Below, one piece after another: positions 34,961 through 45,556 of a stretch of 64,000 bases of DNA; within the stretch, counting starts at the first letter, position 1, and every line of letters starts with the position of its first letter. The notes under the pieces are model-generated. The model saw only the letters and a list, made by a program, of their open reading frames with translations. It did not search any database and was not told the DNA's origin. Location: the NCBI GenBank assembly GCA_027886185.1, contig WOAB01000093.1, forward strand, positions 2,790,001-2,854,000, given 5' to 3'. A program made the position numbers and the translations under genes. This DNA is from Rheum nobile. Lineage: Eukaryota > Streptophyta > Magnoliopsida > Caryophyllales > Polygonaceae.

Positions 34961-35714
34961 GCTCTGAATTTTCAAAATGAAAAGAATTTGAAAATAAAAA
35001 CATCGTTTATAGTCGTGCCTTATTTAGTCTGATATGAGAGGTATGGGAGTTACCTCTATATCTAGAAAGACTGATTTCTTCTTGTTGTTATAAGACATAG
35101 GTGTTTGTCTATTCTTTTGAAAGGACTCGAAAGGTGCCGAGATGATTCTATCATCTCTAGCAAGGTTAAATTTTCCTGTTTCTCAGAGATATTTCGAGGT
35201 TGGAAGACCTAGTAGTTCCCTCGAAGGTATCAAGTATGTACTGCCTGAGTTGATAGTACTAATATCCTAGTGCTGTAATCTCCGAGTAATTTGGTGTGAA
35301 CGCTCGGGAGATTAGTGTAGATGAATCTTGTGCTCTATGTTCATAATTCATCTATAGAATTACCAAGTTGATCTATTCTAAGTGATTTTATTACATTGAT
35401 ATATGAGATAATTAAGGAATCACTCTTAGGAGTTTTGATGTCTAAGTATGATGTCATAGTCGTTGACATTCATTGTTGAGAAAATGGATACGGAGGATGA
35501 ATGCTCGATGCAGTCGGGATTTGCATCCGTATGAGAATTCGTGGGATGAACCTAGGGTAGAACTCGCTGAGCCGTTAAGGTAGGTCAACAGGATATTGTA
35601 ATAACGACGTTTAAATGGAAGCGATTTCCAAGGGAACTCTAAGCAAAATCCCGAGGAAAATCCTAAGGAAGATAAGATCCTCAAGGAGAGGAAAATCCTA
35701 GGGGAGATCCCGAG

Positions 35715-36189
35715 AAAGATCCTCAGAAGAAGGAAGATCCGGAGAAAGATCATCGAGAGGAGGAAGATCCTACGGAAGATCATTAGAGGGAGGAAGATCT
35801 AGAGGAAAACCCTGAGGAAGATCCTCGAGAGGGGGAAGATCAGGAGGGAACTTCCGATGAGAACCCGGAGGAAGACCTCGTAAGGCAAGGCTAGAAGAGT
35901 CTGATGCCTAAAGTGTTCATTTATGAGTTTCTTTTAGGAAATAAGGATATTGGGAGAAGTTATGGAAAAATTTGTTTCTTCTTGAGACATCATATTCCTA
36001 GTATTTGGAGGTATATGTTATGTGGAGTTAATGAGATTAAAAGTTATATCTCACTTGTGTACTTGAGATTTTTATTCTACTAGAAGTATATAGAGGTGGA
36101 CTAGTGCAAAGTCTGGAATGTCTAGTAATGGAATCATACTGTAGGGATTAGTGTGGATAAAGTGTTGTGAAGGAATAAGTTGATTTTCC
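35715..36189. other. Spacer of the element E palindrome
   Basis: The left half is purine-rich with repeated 'gaggaagatcc' phrases, giving Glu/Asp/Lys-rich frames on one strand and none with a recognisable domain. The right half is AT-rich. It would form the loop if the arms paired. Confidence 0.6.
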
Positions 36190-36999
36190 TTGGGATCTCC
36201 CCTAGGATTTTCCTCTCCTTGAGGATCTTCCTTAGGATTTTCCTCGGAATTTTCCTTAGAGTTCCCTTGGAAATCGCTTCCATTTAAACGTCGTTATTAC
36301 AATATTTCATTGGCCTACCTTAACGGCTCAACGAACTCTACCATAGGTTCATCCCACGAATTCTCATACGGATGCAAATCCCGACTGCATCGAGCATTCA
36401 TCCTCCGTATTCGTTTTCTCAACAATGAATGTCAACGACTATGACATCATACTTAGACATCAAAACTCCTAAGAGTGATTCTTAATTATCCCATAAAATC
36501 ACTTAAAATAGATCAACTTGGTAATTCTATAGATGAATTATGAACATAGAGCACAAGATTCATCTACACTAATCTCCCGAGCGTTCACACCAAATTACTC
36601 GGAGATTACAACACTAGGATATTAAGTACTACCAACTCAGGAAGTACATACTTGATACCTTCGAGGGAACTACTAGGTCCTCCAACCTCGAAATACCTTT
36701 GAGAAACAGGGAAATCTAACATTACTAGAGATGATAGAATCATCTCGGCACCTTCCGAGTCCTTTCAAAAGAATAGACAAACACCTATGTCTTACAACAA
36801 CAAGAAGAAATCAATCTTTCTAGATATAGAGGTAACTCTCATATCGGACTAAAGAAAGCACGACTATGAACGGTGATATTTCAAATTCTTTTCATTTTGA
36901 AAATTCAGAGCCTTTGAAAACATTTTTCAATTTAAAACGAGTAAATGGTTTATGAAATCTCAAACCTGTTTTAAAAACTTTCGGCTCTGATACCAAATC

Positions 37000-38702
37000 T
37001 GTAACACCCCTAAATTTATAACCCATTTGGAAAGGTATTACCGCCAGTGACCCTAGTGTTCCTTACCAAGGTCACCCAAGGCTTTACCGTTCGAATACAA
37101 ATGATACAAAATGATATCATTTATTCATATAAAACATGAGTCTCATGATTATATCCCAATCCCGGATAGGACAAATACAGAGTTTAAATAAGTACAGCGG
37201 AAGTCTTTTAAATACAATAAACAAGGATCTTGACCATAATGGTCATTTCCCAATGATCTCAACCTGATTAAAAGAAATTATTAAAACGTCGAAAAGCCAC
37301 CGTCGTCTTCATAGTCACTCTAGTCTTCGAAACTACACATTATCTGATGTGCCAAAACGGGCGGACGACACCAACCATGACGATGCAGATAACAAAAATA
37401 CCGTGGGTTAGTCTACTGAATAGACTAGCAAGTGACCAAAGCAGAAGGTTCGAAGTAGTCGTGCTAGGTTTAAACTCATCATCCCTCGAATAATAACCGA
37501 GTACGATAGTCAACCTTCACACTCCTACTGGAATACAACAAGAGATATGCAGAAGAGACGACTCTGGAAGACTGAATCTCCACAGAGACCGACTCGAAAG
37601 AGATTCCAAGAGATTGAGTCTTAAGGAAATATGACAAGTCTGGAACATTTAAAGAATCATTCAACAATGATTTAAAAGTTGACTGAGATGCTTCAGTTCA
37701 CGACCAACCTCACCGCTTACAGCGAATCCAGATTGGAAAGAGAACGTACTACATTCAAGTCGAGACGAGCTTTCCTAGCTGCACTATTTACTTAGCTGCA
37801 CTACTCGCCGAAGGTTTATTAATTATGTGCGCTCGGGAACTTATCTGATTTATGTTTCAAAACACACTCACATCTTGTTATAAGCTTTTAAATACATGCC
37901 CCGTCGCGCAGGACTCGTATCTAAGGAAATGAAACTCACAGGATCCAAACCTCTAAATCTACATCGAAAGAATGGACCTCTCAGAGCCCAAGCCTCTACT
38001 ATCGTTGAGTCTTGTTTGCCCTTAAAAAGAATGAACCTCTCAAAGTCCAAACTTTTACTATCACAGGGTCTTAATCGCCCTTTACAATTATAAAGAAACG
38101 CGCATCGACCTCTCAGAATCCAGGCGTTCCTACAAATACTCGTGCTAACTAACAGTCATAGAACAATAATAATTTAGGATAAATCCACATAAAGGCCCGC
38201 AAGGTGATCATCAATAATAGCGTCGTTCTAGCAGATATACAACCTATTATATGATTTTCCAAAACAGTTTATAAAACCTTTTCCAGACATGAACAATAAT
38301 CAATCCAAATTAATTAACAATTAAGCAATTGATAATTAATGGAAATATGGAATGATAAGCAAGAGCGAACCGCCACTTGCCTGGAATAGATTCGGCGATG
38401 AATCTGGACGAGACGACTACCGAAAATATCATTTCCAAGGATATGGCTTAAGCTTCAGAATATTCCTAGCAGAGTACAAGTCCACACTCGATCCAGCTCA
38501 TGACAAATTAATTAATCTCAATTAATTTGTCTGGACGAACTCAAGGAATTAAATTCAATAAATTCTTATGATTTTAAATCATAAGAATATTGATTGAATT
38601 TTCCTAAAGACAATACGGATAAAAGAGAATCGAAATTATACCGCTCGAATAATTTCGGGTTAAATTTGGACTGGAATGTTAATTGGGCTTCACGGCCCAA
38701 CA
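37000..38702 (-). repeat. LTR of element E, right arm, inverted and truncated
   Basis: On the minus strand it ends GGGGTGTTACA beside the primer site at 36983-36995. It parallels the left LTR from its inner edge to the segment around 32990 (TCGAATAATTTCGGGTT), then diverges. Confidence 0.8.
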
Positions 38703-39341
38703 GAATCAAAACAATCATCCGTTTCTTCTACAATCCTTCCTATTGGGCCTATTTGGGCCCAATTTTTCGTTTTTTAGTTTTTCACTCATTTCTTCTATAA
38801 TCCTTCCTATTGGGCCTATCTGGGCCCAATTTCTCGTTTTTCTAAGTATGAGACATTATTAAGAGAGATACAAGGGCGTAATTAAGTTGATGTAATGTTT
38901 GTATCGCTCTTGTAATTTGTTTTGGATTTTATGTATGTTAAGAAAACAGATATATTATCGGGATTTTCAAATTGAGATTACACAAGTAAATCAGACCCAA
39001 ATGTGAAGTTGATATCTGCTCTTAAAATAAATTACATCTGAAACTATATCTAAAATTACATCTGAAATTACATTTGAAATATAATCTACATCTTAAACTA
39101 CACTGGAGGATCTGGAGGACGGTTATATCTAATGCGATAATCCCGAAATAGTTGAATCCTCGACTAAAATTGAGAGTCCCAACCATCGACACTTGGGTGT
39201 TTGAATCGACGCCAAGCGTACGGAGGGGGGGGGGTAATGGACAACCATCCTTTAGCGACACCTACATAGAAAACACAAAATATGATCGAGCTTTGTATTT
39301 TAGGGTAAGCACAAACATTACTAGCTATTTAAAAACAATAA
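38703..39341. other. Spacer between element E and the OTU frame
   Basis: It contains two tandem copies (about 38730 and 38790) of a segment with 'atccttcctattgggcctat' and a run of nine or more G near 39226. No gene is seen. Part may be the 3' untranslated region of the minus-strand transcript. Confidence 0.5.
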
Positions 39342-40200
39342 CTATACCGGTACGAAGTGGTTTCGGTTTCCTACGAGGGCCATCATCAATATCTGTGTTG
39401 GAGGGCCGAGGCTTTTGTCAGAGGCCCTCATTGGTAAGCACAAGCACGGGCCATCCCAGGATAATAGGACAAGATCAACTTGGTATAGCGTGGCAAACAC
39501 TAAACCAATCATCGGCATGTCGAGCCAGTACTCCTCGTTGCAAGGACTGATGACATAGTTGACCCGAAATATAAGGTCCTCGTAAGTGATCCCCGGGTGT
39601 AGTACGGGCAAGATGGGCATGTACACATCTCTGTTGTCAAACAACTCGCCCGCCACTTGCATTCGAACCATAGGGTATGCAGTCTCTTCTGATCCCAACA
39701 ATACAGCCAATGTCCGATATCCACAATGCCCGTCTAGACATACATCTTTGGCCCCGTTAATGTACGGAAACCAAAAGTAATCCACATTCTTAACCCCAAA
39801 GTTCACCCCCATATAAATCATGGGTTGTTCAAGGAGCTGTTGCGATCCTATCCCTTGGGTCCCAATGCCCGACGAAGCTCCACTTGGTCCCTTCTTGCCA
39901 CGACCCCGACCTCTACCTTGGCTTCCACTGGCCTTCTTCTTCTCAATCTCATCTAACTCAGCCCTCCGATGCTCAAACAAGCTCGGCTCCCTCTTGGTGT
40001 CGTACTTTGTCGAACCCTTTGGCCTTCTTTTTGAAATGATTCCCGTGGGCTCCTGTATCAAAGTTTCATGCGGGTGCTGTGTGTCCCAGAACAACTCGGT
40101 GATTTGGTCTATTTGGTCGTTGCTCAATGTTTTAGCGCGCCACATGTCATCCATTAGCTTCCATCTCAACTCTTGAACACACATCTGTGTTGTGTCCTCA
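39342..40200 (-). CDS. OTU-like cysteine protease domain, C-terminal part of MULE polyprotein
   Basis: An open minus-strand frame whose upstream limit is unclear; it is open to 40280. It contains a basic linker (SKRRPKGSTKYDTKREPSLF, then RGRGRGKKG), followed by an OTU fold. The catalytic segment is CLDGHCGYRTLAVLLG, with Asp and Cys present (Cys codon at 39723-39725). The late segment is ALVGNRNHFVPV, with the expected His at 39357-39359. OTU proteases remove ubiquitin-like modifiers. In plants, OTU domains are known as C-terminal parts of some MULE/FAR1-like proteins. It follows the transposase on the same strand but in another frame, across a 32-bp tandem duplication (40165-40228) that may have broken a fusion. 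A splice joining the two is an alternative. The start is not resolved. Confidence 0.75.
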
Positions 40201-40228
40201 ACTCTTGAACACACATCTGTGTTGCTCC
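40165..40228. repeat. 32-bp tandem duplication at the transposase/OTU junction
   Basis: 'ctcaactcttgaacacacat' starts at 40165 and again at 40197, so the period is 32, not a multiple of three. It lies where the transposase frame stops and the OTU frame is open. Confidence 0.9.
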
Positions 40229-42650
40229 CTCGGCATGATCGACGTCTTATTAATGATGGCATTTGCGATTCTGTGGACACACGGAAGGCCGAAGCAGTCT
40301 CTCATCCAATGATCATCACAATCCTCAGGGAAATCCTCCTCCTCTATCTGCTTATACAGATCAAACAACATTCCCAAGCACCTATCCGACACTTTGAAGA
40401 ATAACCTTGAAAACAACACTTTTATTTCTGGCAGCACACCATCAAACATCGTTGGTGTTTTGGTCCGTGACATCTCCATGGTCGCACACACCTGCCCAAT
40501 TTGACCCTCGATCGCATGGTGGATCCTCACTACCATTCTATTAAAACCACCAATGCTAGAATTTAGAATTTTCTTCAACACGTGATGCATACCCTCAACC
40601 CTATCAAAACACATGAAAAGCATTGGGTTAGTCACACATTGAGCCCTGAACCTAGAAACTATTGAACATTGTACAAGGGTTACCTGTTTGTAGTCCTCGT
40701 GAAGAAGTGAAGATGATGATCAGTCCACGCTCTGACTATGCTTTCCTTGTGAGGATTAGTCCACGTCTTCTCAATGTATCGAACGAGGCCACTCTTCCAC
40801 GATGTCCTCAATTTCACAAGCCTCTCTTCGTAGCTTTCCTCCGTGGTTGAACACCAAAGTGCCCAACATTGGCCGTAAAACCTTTTCACTTGTTTTTTAT
40901 CCTTCAATATTGGGGAAGCATATACTTCTATGTTGTGCTTAATATGCACCCAACACAATAGGTGTTTTACTTCATCTTTGAAAACTAACCGAATTGCATT
41001 AATGAGGGCCTTCTCTCGATCAGTCATTATGGCGGTCGGCATAACACCCGCATCTTTAAACAAGCGCAAAAGTTTCTCCATTATGAACTTGTAATGCACA
41101 ACTTCTTCTTGTCGTGTAAATGCATACGCAATGTTGAAAGTCTTGTGCGTGCAAGTGAAACCAACAATCTCCACCAATGACATGTTATACCTGTGGATGA
41201 ATGTAAGAAAACAAATGAATGTAAGAAGTCATAGAATATAAGATATAATTCAAATTGATGATATAAATCAATACTATTAAATTGTGTTGAAATTGTAACA
41301 CAAATCCATCACATACCTATTTGTCTTGTATGTGGCGTCGATAATTACCACGTACGGGAACATCTTCAATAGGTGGAGCGAGTCCGGGTGAGCACAAAAT
41401 AGGATATCAGTCTCTTTCGTAGACAACTTTCTAAGCGGAAATACCCGGTAACTATTTTGTTGCAAAACGTTTAGAGTCCATTGCGTAACCGTCAATTCCC
41501 CACGATCTTCGTAATGCATCTTCTGCAGAAAGTTGGAAACTTGTTTCATGGATGTAACATTTCCGGTGAATAAGTTCCTCAACTTCGCAACAATAGTCCT
41601 AGGCGTCACGAACGCATCGCCCAAACTTTTGGCAAGGCGCTCCTCATCCGGGGTCATTCTGCCAATGTATGCATGCCCAAGAAAGCTAGTCAGAAGATTA
41701 TGGTTGTGGCATCCATCTATCACATTCATGATCCATTTATGAGTCACTTCCCCTGGCTTCTTTTTCAATCTAACACCACACAACTCAAATGTGCATCCAG
41801 ACTTCTTCGACTTTGTTTTACGAATTATCTCAACTTCCTCTTCTGAGTCACTACCTTTCTTTCTCCCCGATCTATATTCACCAAAATGCTCGCACGTCAA
41901 ACTAACACTTCTGACATTTGAGTTACGAGTGACTAAAACCATCATCAAATCTTTGCCCCTATTCTTAACCCACTCAATCAATTCCTCTTGGCTATCCCAC
42001 TTCAGATTGTTACGAAATTCATCTCCATAATCTTTCCCCTATACATGTTTACATAATCAATAATGTTACAATATATGGATTGCGATTTGTGAAATTTATA
42101 TGTTTGTAGCTAACCAATATTAACTATAAAACAAAACTATAATTGTAATACATAACTATACTAAATAAAAACAAATTGATAGCTTATCTCACTAAATCAT
42201 CATCATCATCATCATCATCATCTTCTCCATTACCATGTTCTTTTAACGCTTTTGAAAATAAACATAGGACTTTTAACATATATCAAATTATCAACAATTA
42301 TCAACTTCTCCACTACTACTAAATACTAATCTGTTAACATATATCAAAACAAATATATGCCTCTACCGCTAAATCGTCATCATCTTATCCACTACAACTA
42401 AATACTAATCTATCTTTTAACATAATAAATATAGGCCTCTACCGCAACATCGTCATCATCTTCTCCATTAATTTCAATTCTAATCATTCAATTATTAACT
42501 ATACGTACTTAAGCTATATTAATTATAACTAATTTCAATCTTAATCATTCCATAATTACTAACCTCGAAATTGCCATCGTCGAAATCTTCATCGTCGTAA
42601 TCTTCATCATCTTCTCCACTACTCCAATATGTGTTTTCATTATATGTCAT
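40198..42650 (-). CDS. MULE transposase with FAR1/zinc-knuckle-type features, four exons
   Basis: Exons 42564-42650, 42038-41317, 41190-40684 and 40600-40198 join in frame (GT-AG introns) into 572 codons. Exon 1 is acidic (MTYNENTYWSSGEDDEDYDD). Exon 2 has a MULE N-terminal DNA-binding region with Cys/His residues (KKSGCTFELCG, then DGCHNHNL). It ends in VVIIDATYKTNRY, whose Asp (41337-41339) is the first catalytic residue. Exon 3 has the second Asp in AIMTDREKALINAI (41020-41022) and then WVHIKHN. Joining exons 3 and 4 makes TTNR-VEGMHHVLKK, which supplies the catalytic Glu. CFGLPCVHRIA is a SWIM-like zinc motif. The enzyme would cut and rejoin the MULE ends in the nucleus. No stop interrupts the joined frame, which contrasts with the broken PMD gene. 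It reads away from UGD. Confidence 0.85.
42198..42232. repeat. ATC trinucleotide microsatellite in transposase intron 1
   Basis: About nine 'atc' units lie between exons 1 and 2. Confidence 0.9.
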
Positions 42651-42719
42651 TTTTTTGTAAGATTTGTTGTTTTGGATTTAGAAAATGAGGAATGGGCTTG
42701 CTATTTATAGGGCACAAAA

Positions 42720-42981
42720 TGGCCGTTGGAATAACGGCTACTTCTGTGCGCCAAAGGATGGCGTACACTAGGGGATGACGTACATGCCATTTTCCAACGG
42801 CTATTTCTTGTACGATGTATTTTAGCGTATGCTAAAATACGTACAGCGTACAGGTATAAGTACTGAATTTCACAAAATTGTACTATTTTCATGCTGTATG
42901 CTAAGTTCTGGCGTACGCTCAATACTGGCGTACAAAATGTCGTACGTATAAGCAATTTTTAGCGTGTATATAATAGCAGCC
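42720..42981 (-). repeat. Right terminal region of the MULE
   Basis: It contains the inward-reading TIR (about 42890-42981) and clustered GTACG/GCGTAC motifs such as 'ggatggcgtacac', 'acgtacagcgtacagg' and 'ctggcgtacgctc'. It precedes the transposase start at 42650, so it probably includes that promoter. Confidence 0.65.
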
Positions 42982-43202
42982 TATCAAAAAGTATAATTAG
43001 TTCGAATAAAAAATGCCTTTTTATTTAAAATATATATATAATTTAAGAAAACATAAAAAAGAAGCGTCGGTGTATGAAATAGATGGAGACGACACTAGAC
43101 AGAGGAAAAGGGCAGGAAAAACGTGTTGATGCTTGATGCGCCAACGGGCTTTTCCCTAAAATTCCAAACATTTAAATTTATTTGCAGGATCCAATTTCCC
43201 CA

Positions 43203-43210
43203 TATAAATA
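43203..43210 (+). promoter_or_regulatory. TATA box of the UGD gene
   Basis: TATAAATA lies about 110 bases upstream of the 5' UTR intron donor and 220 bases right of the MULE end. Confidence 0.7.
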
Positions 43211-43321
43211 TCCCCAATTCCGTGTTCTTGATCGTCATTCCAGCTCCATTTCCCCCCGCCTTCTTCTCTTTTCCCTCTCAGATCTGTTCTTTCCTCTCGC
43301 ACTCCAGGAGGAGCATTAGAG

Positions 43322-44089
43322 GTAACGTGTGATCCTCCTTCAGATCTATCACCGTTTTGAGAATTTCGCTTTATTTCGCACTGATTTGAATTGATTCTTT
43401 GGCTGTTAGTTTTTTTAGTGAATTTGGTTGATTGTGCTATGAATTTCGGATCTTGATCCATGAGCGTGATTTGATGTCTTTAGGGATTTTGTCAGATCTG
43501 ATAGAAACCAACTGACGTGTTGATTGTGATGCTAATTTGAATTCCGGTTTCGATTTTTCTTTCGTAGAAGAGGTATTAAGCTGTGATCTGATGTATGTTT
43601 CGATGAGAAATTATGTGGGATGTGGTTTTCTGTTGCCTGAATCGGTGGATCTATCCTTCCTTGTCATTGCTTTTATGATGTTACTGTTCCTAGATCTGAA
43701 ACCTTTGTGTCCTTCCATTTCCAAATACATTACTTTTGTGAGTGTTCATGCTTTTAATTTTCATCCTTGATGATTGGACCTTGAAAAGGGGGAGGAGGGC
43801 GAATATACGGCTTGCATTTCTGGGATCTGGTAGTTAGTTTTTCTAGTTATTGTAACTTAGAGGCAAAGCAAAAAGATATCGTTTTGAGGTTTGTACTTAT
43901 GTGGGCCCTTTTGTAGTTTGGTCAAACATATTCCTGAATCTGTTATGAGGTTAGGTATTATTGTTGTTTCAAGCTCGCTCATTTTGTGCTTGTAGGAATG
44001 ATAACGCAATTCACCTCTTTCTATGAATGATCTAATGGCATTCTCTTCTGTTGGATTCTAACCTCTTGTGACTGTCTCCAATCTGATAG
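43322..44089 (+). other. Intron in the 5' UTR of UGD
   Basis: The donor GAG|GTAACG and acceptor TGATAG|GTTTTC enclose a T-rich 768-bp segment ending 21 bases before the UGD start codon. Leader introns are common in plant UGD genes and often raise expression. Open frames in it (for example 43537-43770) are not supported. Confidence 0.75.
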
Positions 44090-44110
44090 GTTTTCTGGTA
44101 AGGAGTAAAC

Positions 44111-45556
44111 ATGGTGAAGATCTGTTGCATTGGTGCCGGCTATGTCGGTGGGCCCACAATGGCCGTCATTGCACTCAAGTGTCCAGAAATCCAAGTTACG
44201 GTTGTTGATATATCTGTGCCAAGGATCACTGCCTGGAACAGTGAGCACCTTCCCATCTACGAGCCAGGTCTTGACGACGTGGTCAAGCAGTGCAGGGGGA
44301 AGAACCTCTTCTTTAGCACTGATGTTGAGAAGCATGTCGCTGAGGCAGACATTGTCTTTGTCTCTGTGAACACGCCAACCAAAACTCGTGGGCTGGGTGC
44401 TGGCAAGGCAGCTGACTTGACTTACTGGGAAAGTGCTGCTCGTATGATCGCTGATGTCTCAAAGTCCAACAAGATTGTGGTTGAGAAATCAACCGTGCCT
44501 GTGAAAACAGCTGAGGCAATTGAGAAGATTTTGACCCACAACAGCAAGGGCATCTCTTTCCAGATACTCTCAAACCCCGAGTTCCTTGCTGAAGGTACTG
44601 CAATTGGGGATCTTTTCAACCCAGACAGGGTTCTCATTGGAGGTAGGGAAACCCCTGAAGGCAACAAGGCTGTTCAGGCCTTGAAAGATGTTTATGCTCA
44701 TTGGGTCCCTGAAGACCGAATCATTTGCACAAATCTGTGGTCTGCTGAGCTCTCCAAACTTGCAGCCAATGCCTTTTTGGCGCAGAGGATCTCCTCCGTG
44801 AATGCCATGTCAGCCCTCTGTGAGGCAACTGGTGCTGATGTCACCCAAGTATCTCATGCTGTCGGCAAAGACACTAGAATCGGACCCAAGTTTCTCAATG
44901 CCAGTGTTGGTTTTGGCGGGTCCTGCTTCCAGAAGGATATCCTGAACTTGGTCTACATATGTGAGTGCAATGGCCTTCCAGAGGTGGCCAACTACTGGAG
45001 ACAGGTCATTCAGCTTAATGATTACCAAAAGTCCCGGTTTGTGAACCGGGTTGTTGCCTCCATGTTCAACACTGTGTCCAATAAGAAGATTGCAATCCTC
45101 GGGTTTGCCTTCAAGAAGGACACGGGTGACACCAGGGAGACCCCAGCCATTGATGTGTGCAAGGGTCTTATGGGGGACAAAGCTCAGCTGAGCATCTATG
45201 ACCCTCAGGTCACTGAGGAACAGATCCAGAAGGATCTTACCATGAACAAGTTTGACTGGGATCACCCAGCTCATCTCCAACCATCAGATCCCGGAGCTGT
45301 GAAGCAGCAGATCAGCTGCGTTGGTGATGCATATACCGCCACCAAAGACTCTCATGGAATTTGCATCCTCACCGAATGGGACGAGTTCAAAACCCTTGAC
45401 TTCCAGAAGATCTTTGACAATATGCAAAAGCCTGCATTCGTGTTTGACGGCAGGAATGTAGTGGACGCTGAGAAGTTGAGGAAGATCGGATTCATTGTCT
45501 ACTCAATTGGTAAGCCATTGGATGCATGGCTCAAGGATATGCCTGCTGTGGCATAA
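44111..45556 (+). CDS. UGD: UDP-glucose 6-dehydrogenase
   Basis: It oxidises UDP-glucose to UDP-glucuronate with two NAD+, in the cytosol. This feeds nucleotide sugars for pectin, hemicellulose and glycoprotein synthesis. The 481-residue frame matches the usual plant length of about 480. The N-terminus has the NAD-binding GAGYVGGPTMAVIALK motif (residues about 8-23) and VVDIS. VSVNTPTKTRG and NPEFLAEGTAI follow. The catalytic Cys is in GFGGSCFQKDILNL, near residue 272. The C-terminal domain includes ILGFAFKKDTGDTRETPA (near 335) and VFDGRNV. The coding region has no intron, as is usual in plants. The start is the first ATG after the leader intron, in the context AACATGG. Codon use is GC-richer than the surroundings. 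All expected active-site motifs are present, so it is very probably functional. Confidence 0.98.
   Translation: MVKICCIGAGYVGGPTMAVIALKCPEIQVTVVDISVPRITAWNSEHLPIYEPGLDDVVKQCRGKNLFFSTDVEKHVAEADIVFVSVNTPTKTRGLGAGKAADLTYWESAARMIADVSKSNKIVVEKSTVPVKTAEAIEKILTHNSKGISFQILSNPEFLAEGTAIGDLFNPDRVLIGGRETPEGNKAVQALKDVYAHWVPEDRIICTNLWSAELSKLAANAFLAQRISSVNAMSALCEATGADVTQVSHAVGKDTRIGPKFLNASVGFGGSCFQKDILNLVYICECNGLPEVANYWRQVIQLNDYQKSRFVNRVVASMFNTVSNKKIAILGFAFKKDTGDTRETPAIDVCKGLMGDKAQLSIYDPQVTEEQIQKDLTMNKFDWDHPAHLQPSDPGAVKQQISCVGDAYTATKDSHGICILTEWDEFKTLDFQKIFDNMQKPAFVFDGRNVVDAEKLRKIGFIVYSIGKPLDAWLKDMPAVA

Larger units (their letters stand above)
32161..38702. mobile_element. Element E: head-to-head LTR retroelement palindrome
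   Basis: A plus-oriented LTR (32161-34694), primer site and leader run to about 35714. After a spacer of about 475 bases, the leader, primer site and LTR reappear in opposite orientation (36190-38702). The two primer sites are TGGTATCAGAGCC at 34699-34711 and its reverse complement at 36983-36995. No gag or pol frame is present. The right arm loses homology near 38702, about 830 bases short of a full LTR. The element lies inside the MULE. It probably arose by a rearrangement joining two copies. Confidence 0.8.
27510..42981. mobile_element. Candidate 15.5-kb Mutator-like element carrying PMD, transposase and OTU frames
   Basis: The ends are degenerate inverted repeats: GAGCCTGCTAAATATACG on the left against GGCTGCTATTATATACACG read inward from the right. 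About 25 bases further in, ACGACATTATGTACG matches ACGACATTTTGTACG, and both sides then share a GCCAG and AGCATACAG pattern. The flanks are TATCAAAAC (27501-27509) and TATCAAAAA (42982-42990), an 8/9 match to the 9-bp duplication typical of Mutator elements. Inside are a MULE transposase on the minus strand, an OTU frame, and a PMD gene on the plus strand, plus later insertions. The element stands between element C and the UGD promoter. Confidence 0.75.

Noticed and set aside
43537..43770. 77-codon frame upstream of UGD
   Set aside because: It lies in the 5' UTR intron defined by good splice sites and has no motif.
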